Source: Clostridiales bacterium (GTDB lineage Bacteria; Bacillota; Clostridia; Christensenellales; QALW01). From it: 12,194 nucleotides of DNA. The notes beneath the pieces were generated by a model. That model ran no database searches and was not told where the DNA came from. It worked only from the letters and a program-made list of their open reading frames with translations. The position numbers and the translations under genes were made by a program. Below, in pieces: positions 1 to 7,002 of this stretch (position 1 is the stretch's first letter; each line of letters starts with the position of its first letter). The stretch spans positions 1 through 12,194 of the forward strand of contig JAHAAN010000054.1 in assembly GCA_018376855.1 (NCBI GenBank), in the 5' to 3' direction.

Positions 1-677
1 TAAGGCTCTATCGATTCCATAAGATCGTCCGCCATTTTGCTTGAGCCGTCCACGGGAACGCGGTCAAAGCCGATGCTTCCGCCGCGCAGAACCGAATAAA
101 AGCTGGTTTCCGTGTAAATATAATTGCTGTCGCCCCACGTGCGCACGCGCGTGGCCTTATAGCGAATATCGGCGTCCGCATCCGCATCAAACAGCCAAAA
201 CGGCACATAAACGCCCTTGATCTCGTCGATATGGTTCTGATCCTTAAACACCTTGGGAAGCAGGCGCTTCCCCTGCAAATGGCGCGCCAAGCCCGCCTTC
301 GCCGCCTGCTTATCCAGCTTAAAGGGAATCACATAATCCGGCTTGAGCATGCCGGAAAGCCGCTCCACCATCACGACCGGATTGCCGCAAAACGGGCAGC
401 TGGCCGCCGCAGTCGTCTTTTCGCACACGATCTCGCCGCCGCAGGAGCTGCACACATAGGAATGCAGCGCGTCCGCCTCCCCCTCCTGCCAACAACGCTT
501 CGGCGTCTCCCATTCCATTTCGTCCTGACCCTGCTGCCCAAGCGCCTCGTCATACGCCCGAAGCGCCTCCGCCTCGTATTCCGTGTCGCAGTACGGACAT
601 TTCAGCTTCTGCAATGTGCTGTTAAATTCAATCTTCCCTCCGCACGCAGGGCATTTATATTCCAACAATTCAGCCAT
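1..677 (-). CDS. Double zinc-ribbon protein, YdjG-like (N-terminal part; gene runs off the left edge)
   Basis: The frame is open from ATG 677 to the window edge, giving 225 residues, so the C-terminus is missing. A GGGGGAT ribosome binding site lies just upstream of the ATG. Two zinc ribbons are visible: Cys9/Cys12/Cys27/Cys30 (CPACGG and CPYCD) and Cys76/Cys79/Cys94/Cys97 (CSSCGG and CPFCG). They are followed by a conserved-looking block with PDYVIPFKLDK and GVYVPFWLFD. This pattern matches the clostridial zinc-ribbon proteins often labelled TFIIB-type zinc ribbon or PriA-like, related to B. subtilis YdjG. Family members normally continue into membrane helices, which would lie outside this window. 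It is not a helicase: no ATPase motif is present. It follows the SPFH gene on the same strand after a 268-base gap, so a shared function at the membrane is likely. Its exact role is not established from sequence. Confidence 0.8.
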   Translation of the reverse strand, partial: MAELLEYKCPACGGKIEFNSTLQKLKCPYCDTEYEAEALRAYDEALGQQGQDEMEWETPKRCWQEGEADALHSYVCSSCGGEIVCEKTTAAASCPFCGNPVVMVERLSGMLKPDYVIPFKLDKQAAKAGLARHLQGKRLLPKVFKDQNHIDEIKGVYVPFWLFDADADADIRYKATRVRTWGDSNYIYTETSFYSVLRGGSIGFDRVPVDGSSKMADDLMESIEP

Positions 678-896
678 ATAATCCCCCAAAACAGAAAAAT
701 TTGCATTTAGGATTCTTCATAAACCGATGGATCGCCCCCTCCCCGCCGCCCGACGCTTATCCGCGTGCAAACAAGCCAAAAAAAGCTTCACCTGTTCATT
801 TGCACACGAATTCACAAAAGGCAGAGCACGGAGTTGCGGCGATTTTGATTCCATGATTTACAAAGGAGCAATTCCTTCCTCGAATACAAAAGCAAC

Positions 897-920
897 AAAA
901 GACACGATTTTTCCTTCGTG
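897..920 (-). terminator. Weak terminator-like hairpin after the SPFH gene
   Basis: On the minus strand a 5-bp stem (CACGA/TCGTG, 903-907 with 916-920) with an 8-base loop is followed by a short broken T run (TCTTTTGTT). It lies 26 bases past the SPFH stop. The stem is short, so it may only attenuate transcription or be chance. No convincing promoter was found in the rest of the 678-945 gap, so the zinc-ribbon gene may still depend on readthrough. Confidence 0.25.
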
Positions 921-945
921 CCTCTGTCGCTTTGTTTACATTTTC

Positions 946-2340
946 TCAGCGAATGTCTCGATCGTCAAAGCGGTCGCCGCATTCGGGGCAGAACTTCGGC
1001 GGGTTTTTCGGGTCCTCCGGCTCCCAGCCGCACTTATCGCAGCGGTACAGCGGTTCCGCCGCCGGCTTCTTTGCACCGCACTCGCCGCAGAATTTGCCCT
1101 TGTTCACAGCGCCACAGGAACACGTCCATCCGTTTGCCGCCGGCTTAGGCGAGCCGCACTCCGGGCAGAATTTGCCGTTTGCTTCCGCGCCGCAGGCGCA
1201 CTTCCAGCTCTCTGCACGCTGTATCTCGGGCTTCTTTGCACCGCATTCGGGGCAGAACTTCCCGGTCGCCGCCGTGCCGCAGGCGCATCTCCAGCTGTCG
1301 TTTTGCTCGGCTTCCTGTCTGCCTGCGCCAGCCTGCTGCCCCATTGCAAACAGGTTCTGCGCGTTCGCGCCGCCTGCCTGCGCCGCCATGCCAAGCCCCA
1401 TAAAGCCCATCATAGCGCCGTTCTCATTTGCCGCCGCCGCCTTCATCGCCGCAGCCTGCGCTTCCGTAAGCGTTGCCGCCGCCATATTTGGATCTCTCAT
1501 AATTGCGGTATGCTGCGCCTTCTTAATCAGCTCTTCATCCTCCGGCGGAAGCGTAACCGGCCCCATCGCAATCGACGTAACCTGCAGGCCGCGCAGCTGC
1601 GCCCATTTAGCGCTGAGCGCCTCGTTGACGCCCGCTTTCAGCTCTTCAATATGGCTTGGAATTGCCGAAGGACGGATCTCCAGCTTATACAGATTCCCGA
1701 TCGCCGGCTGAAGCGCATCAATAAATTCCGGTTTCAACTGGCTTTCGATCTCCGCGCGCGTATATTCGCTCTCCACATTCCCGCAGACGTTCGTGTAAAA
1801 CAGCAGCGGATCCGCAATCTTATAGGAATACACGCCGTTGCAGCGCACGGAAACGTCAATATCCAGCCCGATGTTTTTATCCACCACACGGAACGGGATT
1901 GGGTTGGGCGTGCCGAATTTGTTGTCTATAATCTCTTTGGTGTTAAAGTAATACACCCGCTGATCCTTGCCCGTATCGCCGCCGTATGTAAAACGCTTCC
2001 CGACTGTTTTAAACGTTTCAAGAATGGATTTCCCAAGGCTGCCGGCAAAGATGCTCGGCTCGGTAGACGTATCGTATCTGAACTCGCCCGGCTCGGCGCA
2101 TACCTCCACGATCTTCCCCTGCTCCACGATTATCATGCACTGGCCGTCCGCCACGGCAATGACCGAGCCGTTGGAAATGATATTGTCGCTTGCCTTCGTA
2201 TTGGAGGAGCGGCTGCTGATCCGCTTCTGCCCTTTTACCACCAACACATCTTTACTGATCGCGTCGCAATAGAAGAACTCCTTCCACTGATCCGCCAGCG
2301 TTCCTCCCAGAGCGCCGACTCCTGCTTTAATAAGTCCCAT
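946..2340 (-). CDS. SPFH-domain protein with four C-terminal zinc ribbons (YdjI / 'virion core protein' family)
   Basis: The protein has 464 residues. The N-terminus MGLIKAGVGALGGTLADQW is typical of this family, and residues about 20-280 form the SPFH (band-7-like) region, including DGQCMIIVEQGK and NPIPFRVVDKNIGLD. A linker rich in Ala, Gly and Met follows (about 285-350). The tail has four zinc ribbons: Cys352/354/363/366, Cys381/383/392/395, Cys407/409/418/421 and Cys434/437/451/454. The first three are near-copies of CxCG...GKFCxECG. In B. subtilis the relative YdjI is encoded with the PspA homologue YdjF, and SPFH proteins generally form membrane-associated oligomers. A membrane-stress scaffold role here is inferred. 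The ATG at 2340 is chosen because AAAGGAG lies 8 bases upstream. A longer frame from a TTG at 2358 would put the start over that site. The gene has its own promoter and precedes the zinc-ribbon gene at 1-677. Confidence 0.9.
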   Translation of the reverse strand: MGLIKAGVGALGGTLADQWKEFFYCDAISKDVLVVKGQKRISSRSSNTKASDNIISNGSVIAVADGQCMIIVEQGKIVEVCAEPGEFRYDTSTEPSIFAGSLGKSILETFKTVGKRFTYGGDTGKDQRVYYFNTKEIIDNKFGTPNPIPFRVVDKNIGLDIDVSVRCNGVYSYKIADPLLFYTNVCGNVESEYTRAEIESQLKPEFIDALQPAIGNLYKLEIRPSAIPSHIEELKAGVNEALSAKWAQLRGLQVTSIAMGPVTLPPEDEELIKKAQHTAIMRDPNMAAATLTEAQAAAMKAAAANENGAMMGFMGLGMAAQAGGANAQNLFAMGQQAGAGRQEAEQNDSWRCACGTAATGKFCPECGAKKPEIQRAESWKCACGAEANGKFCPECGSPKPAANGWTCSCGAVNKGKFCGECGAKKPAAEPLYRCDKCGWEPEDPKNPPKFCPECGDRFDDRDIR

Positions 2341-2348
2341 ACCGTATG

Positions 2349-2355
2349 CTCCTTT
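2349..2355 (-). promoter_or_regulatory. Ribosome binding site fixing the SPFH start
   Basis: The minus strand reads AAAGGAG, 8 bases before the ATG at 2340. It overlaps the coding frame that would begin at TTG 2358, so it argues for the shorter protein. Confidence 0.8.
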
Positions 2356-2378
2356 CAAAATACACGTTCATGTGAAAT

Positions 2379-2407
2379 ATTATATCATATCCCCGCGCAA
2401 AATTCCA
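2379..2407 (-). promoter_or_regulatory. Sigma-A-type promoter for the SPFH gene
   Basis: The minus strand has a perfect TATAAT -10 box (2379-2384). Seventeen bases upstream is TGGAAT (2402-2407), a weak -35 that matches TTGACA at three positions. It sits between the metA terminator and the SPFH ribosome binding site, the right place for an independent promoter. The -10 is convincing; the -35 is not. Confidence 0.6.
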
Positions 2408-2420
2408 CAGTTTCTATAAT

Positions 2421-2445
2421 AAAAAAAACGCAGCCTATCGCTGCG
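2421..2445 (-). terminator. Intrinsic terminator after metA
   Basis: On the minus strand a 6-bp stem CGCAGC/GCTGCG with the 5-base loop GATAG (2429-2445) runs straight into eight T residues (2421-2428). It begins 9 bases after the metA stop. This marks the 3' end of the tsaE-to-metA operon and separates it from the SPFH promoter. Confidence 0.9.
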
Positions 2446-2454
2446 CTTACATAT

Positions 2455-3372
2455 TTATTGAATCTCCTCAATTTTAAACGGCGTTTCCTGATAAACGCAG
2501 TAGTTCAGCCAGTTGGAAAACAGCAGGTTGGCATGGCCTCTCCAGCGGACGATCGGCCTGCGCGCGGGATCGTCGTTTTCAAAATAGTGCGCGGGAAGCT
2601 CCGGGTTCAGTCCGCGCTCCAAATCCCTTTCATACTCCGCCTGCAGCGTTGCTGCGTCGTATTCGGGGTGGCCGGTAACATAAACCTCTCTGCCCTCCCT
2701 GCCAACGATGAGATACGCGCCCGCCTCCTGCGATTCCGCAAGGATCTTCAGCTCCCGCACGGCGCGGATGCTCTCCGCGTCCACACTGGTATGCCGCGAA
2801 TGGGGCGCGTAAAAGCGATCGTCAAAGCCGCGGAGCAGCTTATCCTTGATCCCCGTAAGCGTATGCTCGTACACTCCGGAGAGCTTCTTGTGCAGAAGCG
2901 TCTTATTCAGGCCGTAGTGATAGTACAGCCCCGCCTGCGCGCCCCAGCAGATATACATGGTGGAATAGACGTTGGTTTTTGTCCATTCCAGAATCTCCTG
3001 AAGCTCCTGCCAGTAGTTGACCTGTTCAAAGGGCATCTGCTCCACGGGCGCGCCCGTAATAATCAGGCCGTCGAATTTTTCCGCGCGCACCTCGGAAAAG
3101 GTGCGGTAAAAGCTGTTCAGATGCTCCTGCGTGGTGTTCTTCGGCGTGTGGCTGGAGGGATACAGCAGCGTGATATCCACCTGAAGCGGCGTGTTGCCCA
3201 GCACGCGCAGCAGCTGCGTTTCCGTGATGATCTTGGTGGGCATAATGTTTAAAATGGCGATCTTCAGCGGCCGTATATCCTGCGCTGAAGCGCGCTTCTC
3301 CGTCATAACAAAGATATTTTCATGCGTCAGCACACCATAGGCCGGCAATCCTTCGTTGATTCTTACAGGCAT
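2455..3372 (-). CDS. metA: Homoserine O-acyltransferase MetA, predicted acetyl-CoA type
   Basis: The protein has 305 residues, the usual MetA length. It activates homoserine by O-acylation at the start of methionine synthesis in the cytoplasm. The MetA hallmarks are all present: the N-terminal block QDIRPLKIAILNIMPTK, nucleophile Cys142 in ICWGAQA, and His235 and Glu237 in TGHPEYD, matching the numbering of characterised MetA enzymes. Residue 111 is Glu (TGAPVEQMPF). In this family Glu111 is associated with acetyl-CoA use (as in Bacillus cereus) and Gly with succinyl-CoA (as in Escherichia coli), so an O-acetyltransferase is predicted despite the usual 'succinyltransferase' label. ATG 3372 has a GGAG site 8 bases upstream. 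It lies 21 bases after ddl with no terminator between, so it is probably the last gene of the operon. No S-box or T-box leader is visible. Confidence 0.95.
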   Translation of the reverse strand: MPVRINEGLPAYGVLTHENIFVMTEKRASAQDIRPLKIAILNIMPTKIITETQLLRVLGNTPLQVDITLLYPSSHTPKNTTQEHLNSFYRTFSEVRAEKFDGLIITGAPVEQMPFEQVNYWQELQEILEWTKTNVYSTMYICWGAQAGLYYHYGLNKTLLHKKLSGVYEHTLTGIKDKLLRGFDDRFYAPHSRHTSVDAESIRAVRELKILAESQEAGAYLIVGREGREVYVTGHPEYDAATLQAEYERDLERGLNPELPAHYFENDDPARRPIVRWRGHANLLFSNWLNYCVYQETPFKIEEIQ

Positions 3373-3393
3373 AATGCTTCTCCGTTCTTCTGT

Positions 3394-4599
3394 TTATTTT
3401 ACGCCGAGCTTTCCGCCCTTTGCATTCGCCTTCCCCTGCCCGTAATTCTTCACGATATCGGAGCGGAAAGCATAATCGTTTTGCTTTGCGTCCTCGCAGG
3501 CCTCGACCGCCAATTCGATCATGCGGTCGATAAGCTGCGTATAAGTAATTCCCATCGGCTCCCAAAGATAAAACGCAAACGAGCCGGGAATGGTATTGAT
3601 CTCGTTGATGTACAGCTCTTCGCCGTTAAGAATATAATCAATGCGCACCACGCCCTTGCAGTCCAGCAGCTTAAAGGCCTTCACCGTGCACGCGCGAATA
3701 CGCTCCGTCATCTCTTCGGAAATCGGCGCAGGGATCTGCCGCGCAAGGGACTGCATGCCGCCCTTCGCGTTCTTGCCGCCGCGCATATATTTTTCATCGT
3801 AGGTCAAGAAATCCTCCCATGTTACAGGCATTTCACACACGCTTGCCTGAACGCTGCTGCCAAAGCCCATTGCGGAGCAGTTGATCTCCACCGGCTTTTC
3901 CACGCCCTGTTCTACAAGGATTCTTCTGTCGTAATGCGATGCGACCTCCATGGCATGCAACAACTCTTCCCTGTTTTTCGCTTTAGAGATTCCAATGCTG
4001 GAGCCAAGATTTGCAGGCTTGACAAACATGGGATATTGCAGCTTGCTCTCCGCCCACTCCGCGATCTGCTGCGCTTCCTCCGGCAGGGCGCTGCGATCGA
4101 AATAGATATACGGCAGAACGGGAAGCCCGCCGCCCGCAAAGGCCGCCTTCATCAAAATTTTATCCATGCCCGCGGCAGAACCGAGCACGCCGCAGCTGGT
4201 ATACGGCACCTCCGCAAGCTCAAGCAGCCCCTGAAGCGTGCCGTCCTCCCCATGCAGCCCGTGCATGGCGGGAATCGCCGCGTCTATCGTGCAGATCACA
4301 GGGTCCTCCTTCTTCCCGAACAGCTTCTGCTTTCCGGTTTCAAAGCGGAACAGCTGGCGCGCGCGCGTATTGGCAGGCAGATAGCAGCGCGTAAGCTCCG
4401 GATCGGCCTTATCAAAAGCTTCAAAGGTTTTCACCTGTTTCAGCTTCTCCCCTGTGTACCAATCGCCGTCGCGCGTAATATAGATCGGCACCGCGTTGTA
4501 TTTCTGCTTATCCATATTTTCGATCATCTGAAGCGCCGTTACGATAGAAACGTCATGCTCCACGCTTTTTCCACCAAAAAAAACCGCTATATTTTTCAT
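3394..4599 (-). CDS. ddl: D-alanine--D-alanine ligase
   Basis: This ATP-grasp enzyme joins two D-alanines for peptidoglycan precursors in the cytoplasm. Motifs in order are GGKSVEHDVS (9-18), MHGLHGEDGT (112-121), SAAGMDK (141-147), KPANLGSSIG (194-203), an omega-loop YDEKY (267-271), RIDY (319-322) and NEINTIPG (332-339). The Lys-Tyr pair in the omega-loop resembles D-Ala-D-Ala ligases rather than D-Ala-D-Lac (VanA-type) enzymes. At 401 residues it is longer than many Ddl proteins. The extra length is an inserted-looking Gly/Lys stretch after the omega-loop and a polar, Lys-rich tail of about 35 residues with GKANAKGGK. ATG 4599 follows GGAGG with an 11-base spacer. It lies 58 bases after the MurF-like gene, and that gap holds an isolated TATAAT-like sequence without a good -35. 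The next step in the pathway, adding D-Ala-D-Ala, is the expected job of that neighbour. Confidence 0.95.
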   Translation of the reverse strand: MKNIAVFFGGKSVEHDVSIVTALQMIENMDKQKYNAVPIYITRDGDWYTGEKLKQVKTFEAFDKADPELTRCYLPANTRARQLFRFETGKQKLFGKKEDPVICTIDAAIPAMHGLHGEDGTLQGLLELAEVPYTSCGVLGSAAGMDKILMKAAFAGGGLPVLPYIYFDRSALPEEAQQIAEWAESKLQYPMFVKPANLGSSIGISKAKNREELLHAMEVASHYDRRILVEQGVEKPVEINCSAMGFGSSVQASVCEMPVTWEDFLTYDEKYMRGGKNAKGGMQSLARQIPAPISEEMTERIRACTVKAFKLLDCKGVVRIDYILNGEELYINEINTIPGSFAFYLWEPMGITYTQLIDRMIELAVEACEDAKQNDYAFRSDIVKNYGQGKANAKGGKLGVK

Positions 4600-4657
4600 G
4601 ATCTCAAAGTCCTCCGTTCCAAAATCATTATATGTTCAATTATTCATTTATGCATTG

Positions 4658-6229
4658 TTACGCTTTTACGCTGTAATTATCCGGCAGATCGTTTTCAAAC
4701 AGCACCGTGTCGCCAGCTTTTCCGATCTTCGCCAGCAGCGCCGAAGCCTCCTCCAGCGTTTCCGCCGTAAACACCGAGGACGGATCGCCTCCGTTCTCCA
4801 GAAATCCCCTGCGGATCGCTTCGGTCCTCCGCTCTCCCACCAGCACTGCCTTTTCACAGCGCTGCGCGATCTCACGCCCAAGCTCATACTGATATTTTTC
4901 CTGCTCCGCGCCAAGCTCTACAAAGCCCGGCGTTACGATAATACGGTTAGCCGGAAAAGACGCCAGCACCGCAAGCGCGGCCTTCGCTCCGTTCGGGTTG
5001 GAATTAAAGGCGTCGTCGATCACCGTCATGGGCCGGGACGCCACAATTTGCAGCCGATGCTCCACCGGACGCAGCTTTGCAATTCCCCTGGCAATCTGCC
5101 GCAGCGTCAGCCCCATCGCATACGCGCACGCAGCGCTGAGCAGAATATTCTGAATGTTATGCAGGCCAAGCAGCACGGTTTCGCATAGAACGCTCTCACC
5201 GGCTTCCGTCTTCAGCGTGAACCGGCTCCCTTTGGGCGTTACGGACATCTCCTCCGCCCAAAGGTATCCGCCCTGCCCTGCCGAAACCAAAAACTTTCTG
5301 CACGCGGCGCGCTGATACATGCGCTCCGTATACTCGTTCCCCTTGGGGAAGAAGGCCATGCCGTCCGCCGGAAGCGCTTCAATCAGCTCAAACTTGCTGT
5401 TCATCACGGTTTCAATGTCGCCGAAGGTTTCCAAATGCTGGGGGCCGATGGAGGTGATGATTCCCATATGCGGCCTTACAAAGCGGCAGATCTCCGCAAT
5501 GTCGCCCTTATGCCGCGCGCCCATTTCGCAGATCAGCACCTGATCGTCCTGCTGCAAGCGCTCGCGGATCACGCGCACCACGCCCATCGTGGTATTATAG
5601 CTTGAAGGCGGCGTCTGCACGCTGTATTTCTCGCTTAAAATCGTGGAAAGGATAAACTTTGTGCTTGTTTTTCCGTAGCTTCCCGTGATCCCGATAATCT
5701 TCAGATCCGGCCGGGAGGCAAGAATTTTTTTAGCGTCATTAATATACCACTGCCGCACGCACCACTCGATAGGCTTCGCAATCACAGCCGAAAGCGCCGT
5801 AAGCGTAGATAGCAACGCCGCACTCACGCAGAGCCACACCATATTCAGCCCGCACAGCAGCGCCGCGGCGCCCGCGCCCGCCGCAAGCACGGCGAGCACG
5901 GCTATCTGGCGTTTGATGCGCGCCGTATAGACGAGCGGCTTTTTAACATTGCTTTGCCGATGCGCGCCGTTCATCATGCCTGCAAGGGCAAGCGAATAAA
6001 CCGCAAGCACGGCAAGCCCCCACTCCCTGCCCGCAAAATGCCCCAGCGAAAACAGCGCGCTGAGCGCCGCCAAAACCGGCAGGCGATCCGCCATATGGTG
6101 CTTATACTGCGCAAGATAGTAGGACTCCAGCTGAAGCATATGCAGAAAATACCGCGCCGCAAAGCTCAGCGCCGCCGTATGCAGCAGCAGCGCGGCGCCG
6201 CCCAAAATGTAATAAACCGTGCTATCCAT
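4658..6229 (-). CDS. Membrane-anchored MurF-like Mur ligase
   Basis: The protein has 523 residues. About 155 N-terminal residues form roughly five membrane helices (about 6-30, 50-65, 70-88, 107-127, 129-151). A linker (EWCVRQWYINDAKKILA) leads into the Mur ligase ATPase domain. The P-loop GITGSYGKTST is at 180-190, acidic Glu235 in EMGARHKGD, a candidate carbamylated Lys279 in NSKFELIEAL, His357/Asn358 in GLHNIQN, HR at 391-392, and the MurF-type block DDAFNSNPNGAKAAL (405-419) in the C-terminal domain. MurF adds D-Ala-D-Ala to the UDP-MurNAc-tripeptide, and the adjacent ddl supports that reaction type. However, the soluble N-terminal UDP-substrate-binding domain of canonical MurF is absent and is replaced by helices. 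It may therefore act on a membrane-linked or different acceptor, or be the clostridial MurF variant. ATG 6229 follows an AAGGAG site. The gene starts 5 bases after the hydrolase stop. Confidence 0.85.
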   Translation of the reverse strand: MDSTVYYILGGAALLLHTAALSFAARYFLHMLQLESYYLAQYKHHMADRLPVLAALSALFSLGHFAGREWGLAVLAVYSLALAGMMNGAHRQSNVKKPLVYTARIKRQIAVLAVLAAGAGAAALLCGLNMVWLCVSAALLSTLTALSAVIAKPIEWCVRQWYINDAKKILASRPDLKIIGITGSYGKTSTKFILSTILSEKYSVQTPPSSYNTTMGVVRVIRERLQQDDQVLICEMGARHKGDIAEICRFVRPHMGIITSIGPQHLETFGDIETVMNSKFELIEALPADGMAFFPKGNEYTERMYQRAACRKFLVSAGQGGYLWAEEMSVTPKGSRFTLKTEAGESVLCETVLLGLHNIQNILLSAACAYAMGLTLRQIARGIAKLRPVEHRLQIVASRPMTVIDDAFNSNPNGAKAALAVLASFPANRIIVTPGFVELGAEQEKYQYELGREIAQRCEKAVLVGERRTEAIRRGFLENGGDPSSVFTAETLEEASALLAKIGKAGDTVLFENDLPDNYSVKA

Positions 6230-6234
6230 TCAAA

Positions 6235-7002
6235 TCATTCTCCTTGCCTGCCGCTGTTCAAAAAAGAACGGACGACCGCTGCCGTCTGCGCCATGCGCTC
6301 CACAAATGCGTAATGACTTGCGCCCTCGTACAGCACCAGCCCGCAGTCCGGAATCTCCTTTTCCAACTTATGCGCCATGTACAGCGGCGTATCCTGATCC
6401 TGATCGCCCCAAATGAGCAGCACAGGCACATGAATCGAACCAAGCAGCTCCGAAAGATCCTTATTGACAAGCTGGATAAACGTCTGCTTCATAACGGGCG
6501 AAAGATTTTTATAATCCTCCGAGCCTTTGCCGCTGCTGTAGCGCTTGCGTGTTTCCTCCGAAAAAAACGGAAGCTTCAAAAACGCCTTCCCGATTTTATA
6601 AGTATATACTTTGCGATAATATGTAAATGTCCTTTTCGGCTTCAGCCCCGCGGCGTCGCACAGAATCAGCCTGCTCATGCGATCCGCATGATCGCGCGTC
6701 ATGGCAAGGATCGTTCTTCCGCCGTTGGAATGGCCGAGCATTGCTGCCTTGCGAATCCCCAGCGCGTCCATCACGCCGGCAACCGTATCGGCAAAATCAA
6801 AGGCGTCATACGGAACGGGCGGCTCCTGCGTGCCCCCGTGGCCGGGAAGGTCGATCAGCGTAACCCTTGCAAACGCGCCGAGCTGCTGCGCAAACGGCAG
6901 CAGAAGCGTATGATCGTACCCCCAGCCATGCAGCACAATCAGATCCGGCCCGCTGCCAAGCTGCTCATATGCGACCTTGATGTTATTGACCGTAACAATC
7001 AT
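6235..7002 (-). CDS. Alpha/beta-fold hydrolase
   Basis: The protein has 255 residues of the single-domain alpha/beta hydrolase type. The oxyanion segment is LHGWGYDH (24-31). The nucleophile elbow GHSNGG places Ser92, the acid is Asp200 or Asp202 in LIWGDQDQDTP, and the base is His230 in EGASHYAF. A short lid region lies at about 125-185. There is no signal peptide, so it is probably cytoplasmic. The substrate cannot be read from sequence; carboxylesterase, lactonase or thioesterase activity are all possible. ATG 7002 is chosen because GGGAG lies 7 bases upstream; an in-frame TTG at 7020 lies upstream of that site. The start overlaps the rimI stop as ATGA, indicating translational coupling. 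It sits where tsaD is often found in tsaB-rimI clusters. Confidence 0.88.
   Translation of the reverse strand: MIVTVNNIKVAYEQLGSGPDLIVLHGWGYDHTLLLPFAQQLGAFARVTLIDLPGHGGTQEPPVPYDAFDFADTVAGVMDALGIRKAAMLGHSNGGRTILAMTRDHADRMSRLILCDAAGLKPKRTFTYYRKVYTYKIGKAFLKLPFFSEETRKRYSSGKGSEDYKNLSPVMKQTFIQLVNKDLSELLGSIHVPVLLIWGDQDQDTPLYMAHKLEKEIPDCGLVLYEGASHYAFVERMAQTAAVVRSFLNSGRQGE

Noticed and set aside
231..710. 159-codon plus-strand frame
   Set aside because: It is antisense to the double-zinc-ribbon gene, whose Cys motifs show that the minus strand is coding.
1100..1300. Direct repeats read as a possible CRISPR or tandem repeat array
   Set aside because: The periodicity is explained by in-frame zinc-ribbon duplications in the SPFH protein; the units are coding, unequal in spacing and lack spacers.
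2341..2358. Extended SPFH start at TTG 2358
   Set aside because: The added codons cover the AAAGGAG site that serves ATG 2340, and the family N-terminus begins MGLIK.
727..3252. 841-codon open frame on the plus strand
   Set aside because: It is antisense to the SPFH gene and metA, both of which have clear family motifs. The product is Arg/Leu/Ala-rich with no domain, and the frame is open because of the GC-rich codon pattern of the real genes.
4625..4635. Possible promoter in the Mur ligase/ddl gap
   Set aside because: A TATAAT-like sequence is present on the minus strand, but there is no acceptable -35 at 16-18 bases. Not listed as a feature.
3322..4770. 482-codon open frame on the plus strand
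   Set aside because: It lies opposite ddl and the end of the Mur ligase gene, lacks a ribosome binding site, and encodes a low-complexity basic product.
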